A model generated the notes under the pieces. The model saw only the letters and a program-made list of their open reading frames with translations. It had not been told where the DNA came from and made no database searches. The position numbers were made by a program, and so were the translations under genes. A stretch of DNA of 64,000 nucleotides from Pseudonocardia sp. (GTDB lineage: Bacteria; Actinomycetota; Actinomycetes; Mycobacteriales; Pseudonocardiaceae): assembly GCF_029263155.1 (NCBI RefSeq), contig NZ_JAJCYB010000076.1, positions 47,506-111,505 on the forward strand. Direction: 5' to 3'. Below are positions 50,163 to 58,937 of the stretch, in pieces. Numbering within the stretch: position 1 is the first letter of the stretch; every line of letters starts with the position of its first letter.

Positions 50163-51944
50163 ATGCCGCCGAGCCGCTGGACGGGGGTGCTGGCCGGGGT
50201 CGCCGAGCAGGCCAGCGCGCTGATCGGTTTCGACCACTGCGCGGTGTGGCTGGCCGAACCCGGCGGGGCGCGACTGCGGGTGGCGGGCTCGTGGGGGCTG
50301 TCGCGCGACTACGTCGCCCTCGTCAGCGACACCGGGTCGTTGCTCATCCACCCGGCGGGCCCGCAGCTGGACTCGCCCGCCGCCGAGGCCTACCGGGCCG
50401 GGCGCACCGTCACCGTGTCCGACGTCGGGAACGCGGCGCGGTACGGGCGCCTGCGGCACCTGGCGCCCACGCAGGGGTACCGGGCGCTGATCGCGGCACC
50501 GCTGCACGCCCCCGACGCGGGAACCCTCGGCGCCGTCGTCGGGTACTCGGTGGCCGCCCGGGAGTTCGGTGCTGCGGACGTGGACCTCGTCGAGTTGCTG
50601 GCCGACCAGGCCGCGCTGGCGTGCGAGGCGGCGCGGCTGCGCAACGACCAGCAGAGCGTGATCATCGCGTTGTCGCGGACGAACGCGGAGCTGCAGCGCA
50701 GCCGCGCCCTGACCGAGTGGGCGGAGCAACAGCACCGCGCGCTCATGCGGCTGGTGCTCGACGAGGTCGGGTTGGCCGGGCTGGTCACCGCGCTGGCCGA
50801 CACGCTCGGTGCGTCGATCACGGTCGAGGACCGCCACGGCAGGGTGCTCGCCCGGGCACCCGTCACCGGCTACCGCCCGCCGCCGGACGCCGCCGCGCGG
50901 CGGCGCAGGCCGGTCCGGTCCGCGCTCGAGGCCCTCGACCGCCGCAACGAGGTGGTGGAGGTCCGCGTCGACCGCTCGGGCCGCCCGGGTGCGTCGGCCG
51001 TCGGTCACCCCGTCGGACGCGACGGCGTCTGGGTGGCGCCCGTGGTGGTCGGCGGCGAGCTGGCCGCGCGGCTGTGGGTGACCAACCCGCGGGCGGCGCC
51101 CGCACCCGTCGAGCGCCGGGTGATCGAGCGGTTCGCGCTGGTGGTGGCCCTCGAGGTGCTCAAGGCTCAGTACCTGGTGGACGTCGAGGAGCGGCTGTCG
51201 GGAGACCTCGTCGGCGACCTGCTCCACCCGGGCGGGCCGCAGCACCTGCAGGGAGTGCTGGACCGGGCGGCCGCGCTGGGGCACGACCTCGCCCGCCCGC
51301 ACGTCGTCGCGGTGCTGGGGCTCGACCCGCCCGGGCCGTCACCCCGGCTGACCGAGGTCGTCCGAGCGGCCGCCCGGCCGGGCGCGACGCCCCTCGTCGG
51401 GCCGCACGAGGACGTGCTCGTCCTGCTGTTCCCCGACGGTCCCGGTCTCGACGACGTGCTGCGCGGCGTCCTCGCGCACGTCGAGCAGGCCCACCCGGAG
51501 CGGACCGCGACGATCGCCATCGGTCCGGTCGCGGACGGCCCCGCCGAGCACGGGTCCGCCTACCGCGTGGCCCGGGGCGCGGTCCGGTTGCGTCGCACGG
51601 TCCGCCCCGGGGGGCTCGTCGACGTCCGCGACCTCGGCCTGGCGGCGTTCCTGCTGGAGGAGGGCGCTCCCGACACCCTGCGCCGGTTCGCCCGGAACCT
51701 GCTGCGGCCCGTCGTGGCCCACGACGACCTGCGCGGTGGCGACCTGCTCCCGACGCTGCGGGCGTGGCTCGCCGCGGGCTGCTCGACCTCGGCCACCGCG
51801 CGGGCGCTCGTGGTGCACCCCAACACGGTGGGCTACCGCATCGCGAGCATCGAGAAGCTGACCGGGCGCAGCCTCCGCGGCACCGACACCCGGTTGGATC
51901 TCCAACTCGCCCTGACCGTGCGCGACATCGTGCGGATCGAGTAG
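50163..51944 (+). CDS. PucR-family regulator with GAF domain; apparent N-terminal frameshift
   Basis: A 593-residue regulator. Residues 5-160 are a GAF domain (VLAGVAEQASALIGFDHCAVWL to DLVELLADQAALACEAARL). After that come a short coiled coil, a CdaR GGDEF-like region, and the C-terminal PucR helix-turn-helix (LRAWLAAGCSTSATARALVVHPNTVGYRIASIEKLTGRSL). Upstream in another frame, from a GTG at 50090, the sequence reads LRSWMSAVGEIARSVNAAEPLDG, the natural N-terminus of such GAF proteins. Removing one G from the GGGGG run near 50181-50185 would join the two frames. So the gene is either shortened, starting at 50163, or broken by one base. PucR proteins control purine and aromatic catabolism, fitting the molybdenum hydroxylase downstream. 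Confidence 0.8.
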   Translation: MPPSRWTGVLAGVAEQASALIGFDHCAVWLAEPGGARLRVAGSWGLSRDYVALVSDTGSLLIHPAGPQLDSPAAEAYRAGRTVTVSDVGNAARYGRLRHLAPTQGYRALIAAPLHAPDAGTLGAVVGYSVAAREFGAADVDLVELLADQAALACEAARLRNDQQSVIIALSRTNAELQRSRALTEWAEQQHRALMRLVLDEVGLAGLVTALADTLGASITVEDRHGRVLARAPVTGYRPPPDAAARRRRPVRSALEALDRRNEVVEVRVDRSGRPGASAVGHPVGRDGVWVAPVVVGGELAARLWVTNPRAAPAPVERRVIERFALVVALEVLKAQYLVDVEERLSGDLVGDLLHPGGPQHLQGVLDRAAALGHDLARPHVVAVLGLDPPGPSPRLTEVVRAAARPGATPLVGPHEDVLVLLFPDGPGLDDVLRGVLAHVEQAHPERTATIAIGPVADGPAEHGSAYRVARGAVRLRRTVRPGGLVDVRDLGLAAFLLEEGAPDTLRRFARNLLRPVVAHDDLRGGDLLPTLRAWLAAGCSTSATARALVVHPNTVGYRIASIEKLTGRSLRGTDTRLDLQLALTVRDIVRIE

Positions 51945-52089
51945 CCACCGGCGGGCCTGTGGGCCTGCCCAGGACATCGCCGGTTCTTCTGGGCGACCAC
52001 CCATGGCCCGCCGGCCCGCAGGCTCGACACGATCGACGGGCGCCTGCGGTGGCTCGATCGGGCCGCCCACGGACGTCGAGGAGGTCGCC

Positions 52090-52959
52090 GTGAAACCGCC
52101 CCCGTTCCACTACGCCGCGCCGACGAGCGTGGCCGAGGCCGTCGCGCTGCTGGGTGAGCACGCCGACGAGGACGCCCGCGCGCTCGCCGGCGGGCAGAGC
52201 CTCGTGCCGTTGATGAACTTCCGGCTGGCCCAGCCCGGCTACCTGATCGACCTGCGGCGCATCGAGGAGCTGACCCGGATCCGTACCGAGGGTGAGACGC
52301 TCGTGATCGGGGCGATGGTCCGCCAGTCCCACGCCGAGCACTCGCCCGAGGTCGCCCTCGGCGCGCCGTTGTTGGCCGAGGCGCTCGGGTACGTCGCGCA
52401 CCCGCCGATCCGCAACAGCGGCACCGTCGGCGGCAGCTTCGCGCACGCCGACCCGGCCGCCGAGCTCCCGGCCGTCGCGCTCGCCCTGGACGCCGCGCTC
52501 GTCGTCGTCGGTCCGCAGGGGGCGCGCACGATCCCCGCGGCCGACTTCTTCGTCGGCCCGTTCACCACCGCGATCGAGGCGGGCGAGCTCCTCACCGAGA
52601 TCCGGTTCCCGCACCGGGACGGGGGGCAGGCCTTCGTGGAGTTCGCGCGCACCCACGGCAACTTCGCGCTGGTCGGGGTCGCGTCGGTGATCGAGACGGA
52701 CGGCGGCACGGTCACGAGGGCGTCAATCGCGATGAGCGGCGTCGCCCCGGTGCCGGTGCGCGCGCCCGCGGCCGAGCGGGCGCTGACCGGCACGGTGCCC
52801 GACGACGCGTCGATCCGGGCCGCCGTGGATGCCACCGTCGCCGAGCTCGCCCCGTCCGGGGACGCGCACGCCAGCACCGAGACCCGCACCGACATCGCCC
52901 GCAACCAGCTGCGTCGCGGCATCGAGCTGGCGCTGACCCGCGCCCAGGACCGGAGGTGA
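52090..52959 (+). CDS. Molybdenum hydroxylase, FAD-binding medium subunit
   Basis: A 289-residue subunit of the xanthine dehydrogenase/CO dehydrogenase family (CoxM-like). LAGGQSLVPLMNFRLAQPGYLIDLRRI and IRNSGTVGGSFAHADPAAELPAVALALDA are the two FAD contact motifs. It passes electrons from the iron-sulfur subunit to an acceptor. GAGGAGG precedes the GTG start at 52090. It is the first gene of the three-subunit operon, 145 nt after the PucR gene. Confidence 0.93.
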   Translation: MKPPPFHYAAPTSVAEAVALLGEHADEDARALAGGQSLVPLMNFRLAQPGYLIDLRRIEELTRIRTEGETLVIGAMVRQSHAEHSPEVALGAPLLAEALGYVAHPPIRNSGTVGGSFAHADPAAELPAVALALDAALVVVGPQGARTIPAADFFVGPFTTAIEAGELLTEIRFPHRDGGQAFVEFARTHGNFALVGVASVIETDGGTVTRASIAMSGVAPVPVRAPAAERALTGTVPDDASIRAAVDATVAELAPSGDAHASTETRTDIARNQLRRGIELALTRAQDRR

Positions 52960-52964
52960 GCGGA

Positions 52965-53468
52965 ATGGAACACCACGACGTCACGCTGACCGTGAACGGC
53001 CGCACGTCGACCGTGTCGGTGCAGCCCCGCAGGCTGCTCGTCGACGTGCTGCGCGAGGACCTCGGGCTCGTCGGCGCCCACATCGGGTGCGAGCACGGCG
53101 TGTGCGGTACCTGCACCGTGCTGCGCGACGGCGAGAGCATCCGGTCCTGCACGACCTTCGCCGTGCAGGTCGACGGCGCGCAGATCCGCACGGTCGAGGG
53201 GCTCGCCCGCGGTTCCGAGCTGCACCCGCTGCAGGACGAGTTCTGGGACAAGCAGGGCCTGCAGTGCGGCTACTGCACGCCCGGGATGCTCATGCGAGCC
53301 TGCGAGATCGTCGAGCAGAACCCGGACGTGACGCGCGAGCAGGCGCGCGAGGGCGTCGCGAGCAACCTGTGCCGCTGCACCGGCTACCAGTTCATCACCG
53401 ACGCCGTGTGCGCCGCCGCCGCGCGGATGAAGGCCGACGCAGCCGAGACGAGCGGAGCACAGGCATGA
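52965..53468 (+). CDS. Molybdenum hydroxylase, [2Fe-2S] small subunit
   Basis: A 167-residue ferredoxin-like subunit with two clusters. The N-terminal plant-type cluster uses Cys42, Cys47, Cys50 and Cys62 (GCEHGVCGTC), and the C-terminal one Cys101, Cys104, Cys136 and Cys138 (QCGYCTPGM and NLCRCTGY). It carries electrons from the molybdenum centre to FAD. The ATG at 52965 is preferred because GGAGG lies 8 nt before it; a GTG at 52956 overlapping the previous stop is the alternative. Confidence 0.95.
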   Translation: MEHHDVTLTVNGRTSTVSVQPRRLLVDVLREDLGLVGAHIGCEHGVCGTCTVLRDGESIRSCTTFAVQVDGAQIRTVEGLARGSELHPLQDEFWDKQGLQCGYCTPGMLMRACEIVEQNPDVTREQAREGVASNLCRCTGYQFITDAVCAAAARMKADAAETSGAQA

Positions 53469-55903
53469 CGACCATGGACCGTCCGGACGCCCCGCCCGTC
53501 CGCACGCACAAGACCGACCGGAACTGGGTCGGCCAGTCGATCCGCCGCGTCGAGGACCCCAAGTTCCTGCGCGGCCGCGGCGGCTACGTCGGCGACATGA
53601 CCGTCACCGGCATGCTGCACGCCGCCGTCCTGCGCAGCCCGCACCCGCACGCCCGCATCACCGGGATCGACACCGCCGAGGCGCTCGCCGCGTCCGGGGT
53701 GCACGCGGTGATCACCGGTGCGCAGGCCGCGCAACTGTGCGACCCGATGCCCGACTTCGGGCCGAACCCCGGGGCCCACACCTGGCGCTGCCTGGCCGTC
53801 GACAAGGTCCGCTACGTCGGCGAGGGCGTCGCGGTGGTGGTCGCCGAGAGCCGCTACCTCGCCGAGGACGCGCTCGCGCTGATCGACGTCGAGTACGAGC
53901 CGCTGCCCGCCGTCGTCGACCCGGAACGGGCACTGGCCGAGGATGCCCCGCTCGTCCACGACGACCTGGGCTCCAACTGCGCCTACGACCGCACCTTCGA
54001 CTTCGGCGACGTCGAGCGCGACTTCGCCGAGGCCGACGTGATCGTCACCGACCGGCTGCGCTGGCACCGCTCGGGCGGGCAGCCGCTGGAGACGGTCGGC
54101 GCGATCGCCGACTTCGACCACGCCACCGGTGCGCTGACCGTGCACACCAACTCGCTGAGCTTCACCAGCTACCTGTTCATGGTGGCCGGCACCCTGAAGG
54201 TCCCGGCCAACAAGCTCGACGTCCGGCCCCTGCCGGCCGGCGGCAGCTTCGGCTCGAAGCTGTTCGCGACCAAGCCCGCGGTGATCGCCGGGATGTGCTC
54301 GCGCGAGGTCGGGCGGCCCGTGCAGTACCTCGAGGACCGCGTCGACAACATCGCCAACTGCGACCACCACGGCTCCGACCGCGTCTACGAGGTGCGCCTC
54401 GCGATGATGCGCGACGGCACGATCCGCGGCATCGACATCGACACCGTCGATGACTACGGCGCCTACATCCAGTTCGGCGTCGGCCACCACGGCAACGCGC
54501 TGGCCCAGGTCGTGGGGCCGTACGCGATGACGAGCGTGCGCTACCGGGTGCGCGCGGCACTGACCAACAAGAACCAGCAGGGCGCCTACCGGGGCTTCGG
54601 CTCCGAGGTGAACAACTGGATGCTCGAGCAGATCGTGGACAAGGCCGTCCGCGAGCTCGCCCTCGACCCGGTCGAGGTCCGGCGGCGCAACTTCATCCGC
54701 GAGTTCCCGCACTTCATCCCCACCGGCAACGTCTACGACTCCGGCGACTACGACGGCGTGCTGGACAAGGCGTTGGAGCTCTCGGAGTACGAGCACTGGC
54801 GCGGGGTGCAGGCGAAGGCCCGCGAGGAAGGCCGCTGCATCGGCATCGGGCTGATCACCGCGCAGGAGCGCTCGGTGTTCTCGGCGACGGAGTTCTGGTT
54901 CTGGTTCGACGAGCCCGGCGCACCGGTGACGTCGATGCCGGAGAGCGTGACGCTCAAGGTCGACGCCACCGGCGGCATCACCGCGACGCTGTACTCCTGC
55001 GCGTTCTGGGGCAACTCCCCGGAGACGATGGTGGCCCAGCTCGTCGCCGAGGAGTTCGACTGCGACCCGCACGACGTCTCGATCGTCTACCAGGGCAGCA
55101 AGAACGGCCTGCCCGCGACGGGCCCCGGTGGCTCGCGCACCACGGTGATGCTCGCCGGCGCGGTCGAGGGCGCCACCGCGAAGATCAAGGCGAAGGCGCT
55201 GCGCGCGGCCGCGCACCTGCTGGAGGCCAACCCCGACGACCTGGAGTGGGTCGACGGCGGCTACCAGGTCAGGGGCGTGGCCGAGCAGCGCAAGTCGCTC
55301 GCCGACATCGCCGTGATGCTGCACCTGTTCAAGCACAGCTTCCCCGAGGACATGGAGAGCGGGCTCGAGGACTCCAAGGTCTTCGACCACCCGTACACGA
55401 CGATGCCCTCGGCCGACCGCACGGACCTCGGCGTCTTCTACCCGTTCATGGGCCACGCCTGCCACGTGCCGGTGGTGGAGGTGGACCTCGAGACCGGCGC
55501 CGTGTCCTTCCCCGCCTACGCCGCCGTGCACGACTGCGGCACGCTGGTGAACCCGCGCTCCCTGGCCGGGCACATCGTCGGTGGCACCGCGCAGGGCATC
55601 GGCACGGCGCTCTACGAGGAGTTCGTCTACGACGACGACGGCCAGCTGCTCACGTCCAGCTACCTCGACTACCTCATCCCCTCGGCGATGGAGGTGCCGG
55701 AGCTCACGATCGGACACCACGAGACGCCGTCGCCGTACACCCTGCACGGCATCAAGGGCGGCGGCGAGGGCGGCCGGATGATGGCCCCGGCGGCGATCAA
55801 CGTGGCGGTCAACGACGCGCTGGCCCACCTCGGCGTCCGGGTGACCGAGCTGCCGATCACCCCGGACCGCCTGCGGGCGGCGATCCGGGCGGCCGGGGGC
55901 TGA
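53465..55903 (+). CDS. Molybdenum hydroxylase, large molybdopterin subunit
   Basis: An 812-residue catalytic subunit. It has the first substrate-channel domain (RVEDPKFLRGRGGYVGDMTV) and the cofactor motifs GGSFGSK, QGAYRGFGSEVNNW and GPGGSRTT. The catalytic Glu768 lies in KGGGEGGRMM near the C-terminus. The AYRGFG active loop differs from the AYRCSFR of CO dehydrogenase, so it is not a CO enzyme. It should hydroxylate a carbon in an aromatic N-heterocycle or an aldehyde, with water as oxygen source. ATGA overlap with the small subunit. Substrate cannot be told from sequence. Confidence 0.94.
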   Translation: MTTMDRPDAPPVRTHKTDRNWVGQSIRRVEDPKFLRGRGGYVGDMTVTGMLHAAVLRSPHPHARITGIDTAEALAASGVHAVITGAQAAQLCDPMPDFGPNPGAHTWRCLAVDKVRYVGEGVAVVVAESRYLAEDALALIDVEYEPLPAVVDPERALAEDAPLVHDDLGSNCAYDRTFDFGDVERDFAEADVIVTDRLRWHRSGGQPLETVGAIADFDHATGALTVHTNSLSFTSYLFMVAGTLKVPANKLDVRPLPAGGSFGSKLFATKPAVIAGMCSREVGRPVQYLEDRVDNIANCDHHGSDRVYEVRLAMMRDGTIRGIDIDTVDDYGAYIQFGVGHHGNALAQVVGPYAMTSVRYRVRAALTNKNQQGAYRGFGSEVNNWMLEQIVDKAVRELALDPVEVRRRNFIREFPHFIPTGNVYDSGDYDGVLDKALELSEYEHWRGVQAKAREEGRCIGIGLITAQERSVFSATEFWFWFDEPGAPVTSMPESVTLKVDATGGITATLYSCAFWGNSPETMVAQLVAEEFDCDPHDVSIVYQGSKNGLPATGPGGSRTTVMLAGAVEGATAKIKAKALRAAAHLLEANPDDLEWVDGGYQVRGVAEQRKSLADIAVMLHLFKHSFPEDMESGLEDSKVFDHPYTTMPSADRTDLGVFYPFMGHACHVPVVEVDLETGAVSFPAYAAVHDCGTLVNPRSLAGHIVGGTAQGIGTALYEEFVYDDDGQLLTSSYLDYLIPSAMEVPELTIGHHETPSPYTLHGIKGGGEGGRMMAPAAINVAVNDALAHLGVRVTELPITPDRLRAAIRAAGG

Positions 55904-55926
55904 CGGTGATCCCGGCCCCGCCACGT

Positions 55927-55979
55927 TGCAGGAAGGCCACCTTGCCGCAACGTCGTTGCATGAAGGTGGCCTTCCTGCA
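55927..55979. repeat. 17-bp perfect inverted repeat between the Mo subunit and SDR genes
   Basis: TGCAGGAAGGCCACCTT (55927-55943) pairs perfectly with AAGGTGGCCTTCCTGCA (55963-55979). The 19-nt loop itself contains GCAAC/GTTGC. It lies 23 nt after the large-subunit stop and ends 3 nt before the GGGAGGGG ribosome binding site of the SDR. It could act as terminator or RNA stabiliser inside the operon, and has the look of an intergenic repeat family of Pseudonocardiales. Confidence 0.8.
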
Positions 55980-55994
55980 CTCGGGAGGGGTGCC

Positions 55995-56765
55995 GTGAGC
56001 GCGCGCGTCGCCGTCGTCACCGGCGCGGGCCGCGGGATCGGGCGCGCCGTGGCCGTCGCGCTGGCCGCGGACGGCTTCGCGCTGGCGCTCACCGCACGGG
56101 ACCCCGCGACCCTGGCGGGGACCGCCCGCGAGGTCGAGGAGGCGGGCGGCACCGCGTGGGCGCTGGCCTGCGACGTGCGCGACGAGGACTCGGTGGCGGC
56201 GATGGCCGACGCCGCGCGCGGGCTCGGGCCCGTGCACACCGTCGTCGCCAACGCGGGGATCGCCGGGCCGACGGCGCCGCTGCACGAGATCACGCTCGCG
56301 GACTGGCGGGACTGCCTGGCCACCGACCTCGACGGGGTGTTCCTCACCTTCCGCGCGTTCGTGCCGGCGCTCGTCGCGGCGGGGGAGGGCAGCCTCGTCG
56401 CGATCTCCTCGATGACGGGCAAGCGCCCGTTGCACGGCCGCACGCCGTACGCGGCCGCGAAGATGGGGGTGATCGGGCTGGTCCGGACGCTCGCGGTGGA
56501 GCTCGGGCCGCACGGGATCCGCGTCAACGCGGTCTGCCCCGGTGCGGTGGCCGGACCCCGCATCGACGACGTGGTCGCCCGCCAGGCCGCCGCCCGCGGC
56601 ATCAGCGCGGCCGAGGCGCTCGCCGCGTTCACCGGCGCGTCACCGCTGGGGCGCCTGGTCGAGGCGGGGGAGGTGGCGGCGGCGTGCGCATACCTCGCCT
56701 CCGACGTGGCGGCGTCGATCACCGGTGAGGACCTGAACGTGACCGCAGGCGTCGTCATGTACTAG
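55995..56765 (+). CDS. SDR family NAD(P)-dependent oxidoreductase
   Basis: A 256-residue classical short-chain dehydrogenase. The cofactor motif is VVTGAGRGIGRAV; NAG occurs in VVANAGIAG; the catalytic Ser is in AISSMTGK and the Tyr-x3-Lys in PYAAAKMGV; PGAV and the C-terminal TGEDLNVTAG are typical. GTG start after GGGAGGGG. It lies in the molybdenum-hydroxylase locus, separated by a strong hairpin. It probably oxidises or reduces a pathway alcohol or ketone. Confidence 0.92.
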   Translation: MSARVAVVTGAGRGIGRAVAVALAADGFALALTARDPATLAGTAREVEEAGGTAWALACDVRDEDSVAAMADAARGLGPVHTVVANAGIAGPTAPLHEITLADWRDCLATDLDGVFLTFRAFVPALVAAGEGSLVAISSMTGKRPLHGRTPYAAAKMGVIGLVRTLAVELGPHGIRVNAVCPGAVAGPRIDDVVARQAAARGISAAEALAAFTGASPLGRLVEAGEVAAACAYLASDVAASITGEDLNVTAGVVMY

Positions 56766-56773
56766 GAGTGGAC

Positions 56774-57460
56774 ATGCAGCTGATCGATCTCTCACAGGAC
56801 ATCTACGAGGGCATGAAGGTCTACCCGGGCCACCTCAAGACCGTGCAGTTCGACCACGCCACGCACGAGGAGACCGCCCCGCGCTTCGACGGCGGCTTCT
56901 CGTTCCAGACCACCGGGTTCATGCTCAACGACAACGGGCCGACCCACGTCGACTCCTTCTCCCACCTCGACCCGGATCCCTCCGCGGAGACGATCGAGAA
57001 GATGTCGCTGGACCTGTTCTACGGCACCGCGGTGTGTCTGGACATCACCGGGTTCGCGCCGCGGACCGACATCAGCGCCGACGACCTCGACCGGGTCGTC
57101 GGCGACTCGCCGGTGGACGTGCGGCGCGGTGACATCGTGCTGTTCCACACGGCCACGTGGAACCGGTACAACGGCGACAAGCGCTACCTCAGCGAGTTCC
57201 CCGGGCTGGGCGGGTCGGCCAGCGAGTGGATCGTGGAGCGGGGGATCAAGACGTTCGGCGTCGACAGCCCGACGCCCGACAACCCGGCGAGCACCAGCTA
57301 TCCGTGCCACATGATGTGCCGCCGCGAACACATCACCCACTACGAGAACCTGGCCAACCTCGACAAGGTCGTGAACACCCGGTTCACCTTCGTCGGGTTC
57401 CCGCTCAAGCTGCAGGGCGCCCACGGCGGGCCGACCCGGGCGGTCGCGCTGGTGGGGTGA
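56774..57460 (+). CDS. Cyclase-family hydrolase (kynurenine formamidase/isatin hydrolase-like)
   Basis: A 228-residue member of the cyclase family (DUF/PF04199). The metal site lies in GPTHVDSFSHLDPDP (His58, Asp60, His64), slightly different from the usual HxGTHxDxPxH. The PSTSYPCHMMCRREHITHYENLANLDKV stretch carries the distal His/Glu that act as acid-base. Such enzymes open cyclic amides or formamides, which would suit ring cleavage after hydroxylation. AGGAG precedes the ATG, 8 nt after the SDR stop; a GTG at 56768 overlaps that site. Exact substrate unknown. Confidence 0.88.
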   Translation: MQLIDLSQDIYEGMKVYPGHLKTVQFDHATHEETAPRFDGGFSFQTTGFMLNDNGPTHVDSFSHLDPDPSAETIEKMSLDLFYGTAVCLDITGFAPRTDISADDLDRVVGDSPVDVRRGDIVLFHTATWNRYNGDKRYLSEFPGLGGSASEWIVERGIKTFGVDSPTPDNPASTSYPCHMMCRREHITHYENLANLDKVVNTRFTFVGFPLKLQGAHGGPTRAVALVG

Positions 57461-57532
57461 GGCCGCGCCCGGTCGCGCGGCACAGGCGACGACGGGACAC
57501 CGGGATCGCTAGGTGCGTCGCATGCCGCGGCG

Positions 57533-57870
57533 GTGAGCGCGAGCTTCGGGCCCCCTGGGGTCGTGCGGATCACCGAGGTCCCCACGCCCCGTCCCGGCCA
57601 CGGTGAGCTGCTCGTCCGGGTGCACGCGGCGACGGTCAACCGCACCGACTGCGGCTACCGGGCGCCGCACCCGCCGTGGGCGCGGGTGTTCTTCGGGCTG
57701 CTGCGCCCGAAGGCGACGATCCTGGGCACGGAGTTCGCCGACGAGGTCGTGGAGGTCGGGGCGTTCCGTCCCGTGATCGACCGGACGTACCCGTTCGCGC
57801 GGATCGTCGAGGCGTACCGCCACGCCGAGAGCGGACGGAAGGTCGGCAACATCGTGCTGACCGTGATGCC
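57533..57870 (+). pseudogene. Deleted second copy of the quinone-oxidoreductase-like gene
   Basis: The sequence repeats the gene at 41290-42273, including the region upstream of its start, but joins residue about 80 ([11 protein letters not shown]) directly to the C-terminus ([21 protein letters not shown]). Relative to the intact copy 612 bp are missing, an in-frame loss with a CGG shared at the junction (near 57757-57760, matching 41528 and 42140). The natural ATG (57522) is one base out of frame. It lacks the Rossmann domain, so it is inactive. The open frame runs on to the catalase gene without meaning. Confidence 0.85.
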
Positions 57871-58181
57871 ACGCCGCCGCCGGCCCGGGCTGAGTCGACT
57901 CGCGCCGGTCGTTCGGCGGGTGCGGGACGCCGTTGCGTTCCGTGGGCCACCGCCCTGCCGGCGGGACATCTCCGGGGCTGTCCGGCACGCCCGCGGCCGG
58001 CCGGCTCCGTCCTTCCCCCGAGCCCGGATTCGAAACGTCGACATGCGACAGCAGGCCGTCGGGTCGGGAATGTCACGGATCGGTCACATCCGGGTTGATT
58101 GGCGTCGCGTCGGACATCCCCGGGTCGCCCCGCCCCGGGGCGGGCACGAACCGCGAACACATCCGACGAAGGAGGACGACC
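57871..58181. other. Intergenic spacer without gene
   Basis: I see no supported gene. It contains a self-complementary GC box (CCGCCCCGGGGCGG at about 58130-58143) and ends in the GGAGGA ribosome binding site of the following membrane protein. A promoter for that gene probably lies in the last 150 nt. Confidence 0.4.
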
Positions 58182-58841
58182 ATGTCCGCAGACCCAGGAT
58201 CCGGCGCCACCCGGGTCGGCGCGAGAGGCGGGGCCACCCACGACGGCTCGTACGCTCGCGCGGACACCGATCCGACCGCGGCGGCGGTGACGCCGTCCAC
58301 GACGAGCGGCGACATCCGCCACGACCGCATCCGCTGGGGTGCGGTCTGGACCGGCGTCGTGACGACGGTCTCGCTCTACATCGTGCTGCAGTTGCTGTTC
58401 TTCTCGCTGGGCTGGCTCGACCTCGGCTACACCGGGGCCGAGAGCGGTACCGCCCGAGGCGTCGTGAGCGGCGTGCTCGGTCTCGTCGCGTTCCTGCTCG
58501 GCGGAATGGCGACCGGAGCATCGGCGCTGTGGCGCCGCGCGAACGACGGCATGATCAACGCAGTGGTCACCTGGGCCGCGGCGGTCGTGACGCTGCTCGT
58601 GCTGGCCCTGGTCGGCGGCGGTGCCCTGCTCGGCTCGCTCGCCGACGTGGTGGCGCAGTCGGTGAACCTGCAGAGCGCCCCGCCGAACGTGGACGTCGGC
58701 GGCGCCGTGCAGGCCGCGCGGCAGAGCGCGGGCTGGGCCGCCCTCGCCCTGGGCCTCTCGGTGGCCGCGAGCGGGCTCGGCGGCTCCCTCGGCGCGAAGC
58801 TGTGGCCGGGGCGCGGGGACCGGAACGCCGACCGCCGCTAG
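58182..58841 (+). CDS. Putative three-helix membrane protein
   Basis: A 219-residue protein. A polar N-terminus of about 50 residues is followed by hydrophobic segments at roughly 55-78, 95-115 and 126-150, then an Ala-rich amphipathic stretch and a final hydrophobic segment ([21 protein letters not shown]). It resembles small stress-associated actinobacterial membrane proteins without assigned function. GGAGGA precedes the ATG. It is followed by a strong terminator and then the catalase gene. Confidence 0.7.
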   Translation: MSADPGSGATRVGARGGATHDGSYARADTDPTAAAVTPSTTSGDIRHDRIRWGAVWTGVVTTVSLYIVLQLLFFSLGWLDLGYTGAESGTARGVVSGVLGLVAFLLGGMATGASALWRRANDGMINAVVTWAAAVVTLLVLALVGGGALLGSLADVVAQSVNLQSAPPNVDVGGAVQAARQSAGWAALALGLSVAASGLGGSLGAKLWPGRGDRNADRR

Positions 58842-58857
58842 CACACCCGACGGCGAT

Positions 58858-58900
58858 CCCCCCGGCAGCACCGGCCGGCATGGCCGGTGCTGCTCGGGGG
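58858..58900 (+). terminator. Strong terminator after the membrane protein gene
   Basis: GCAGCACCGGCC (58865-58876) pairs perfectly with GGCCGGTGCTGC (58882-58893), extended by CCCCCCG/CGGGGG with a one-base bulge. Confidence 0.75.
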
Positions 58901-58937
58901 ACGTCGCTGCGCTGCGGCCCGCGCACCGCGCGACCAT

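Noticed and set aside
53465..55903. Aerobic CO dehydrogenase large subunit (CoxL)
   Set aside because: The AYRCSFR active loop is replaced by AYRGFG, so it is a different molybdenum hydroxylase.
53384..56758. A 1124-codon minus-strand open frame opposite the molybdenum hydroxylase and SDR genes
   Set aside because: Shadow of the real genes; no recognisable fold and composition typical of antisense frames in high-GC DNA.
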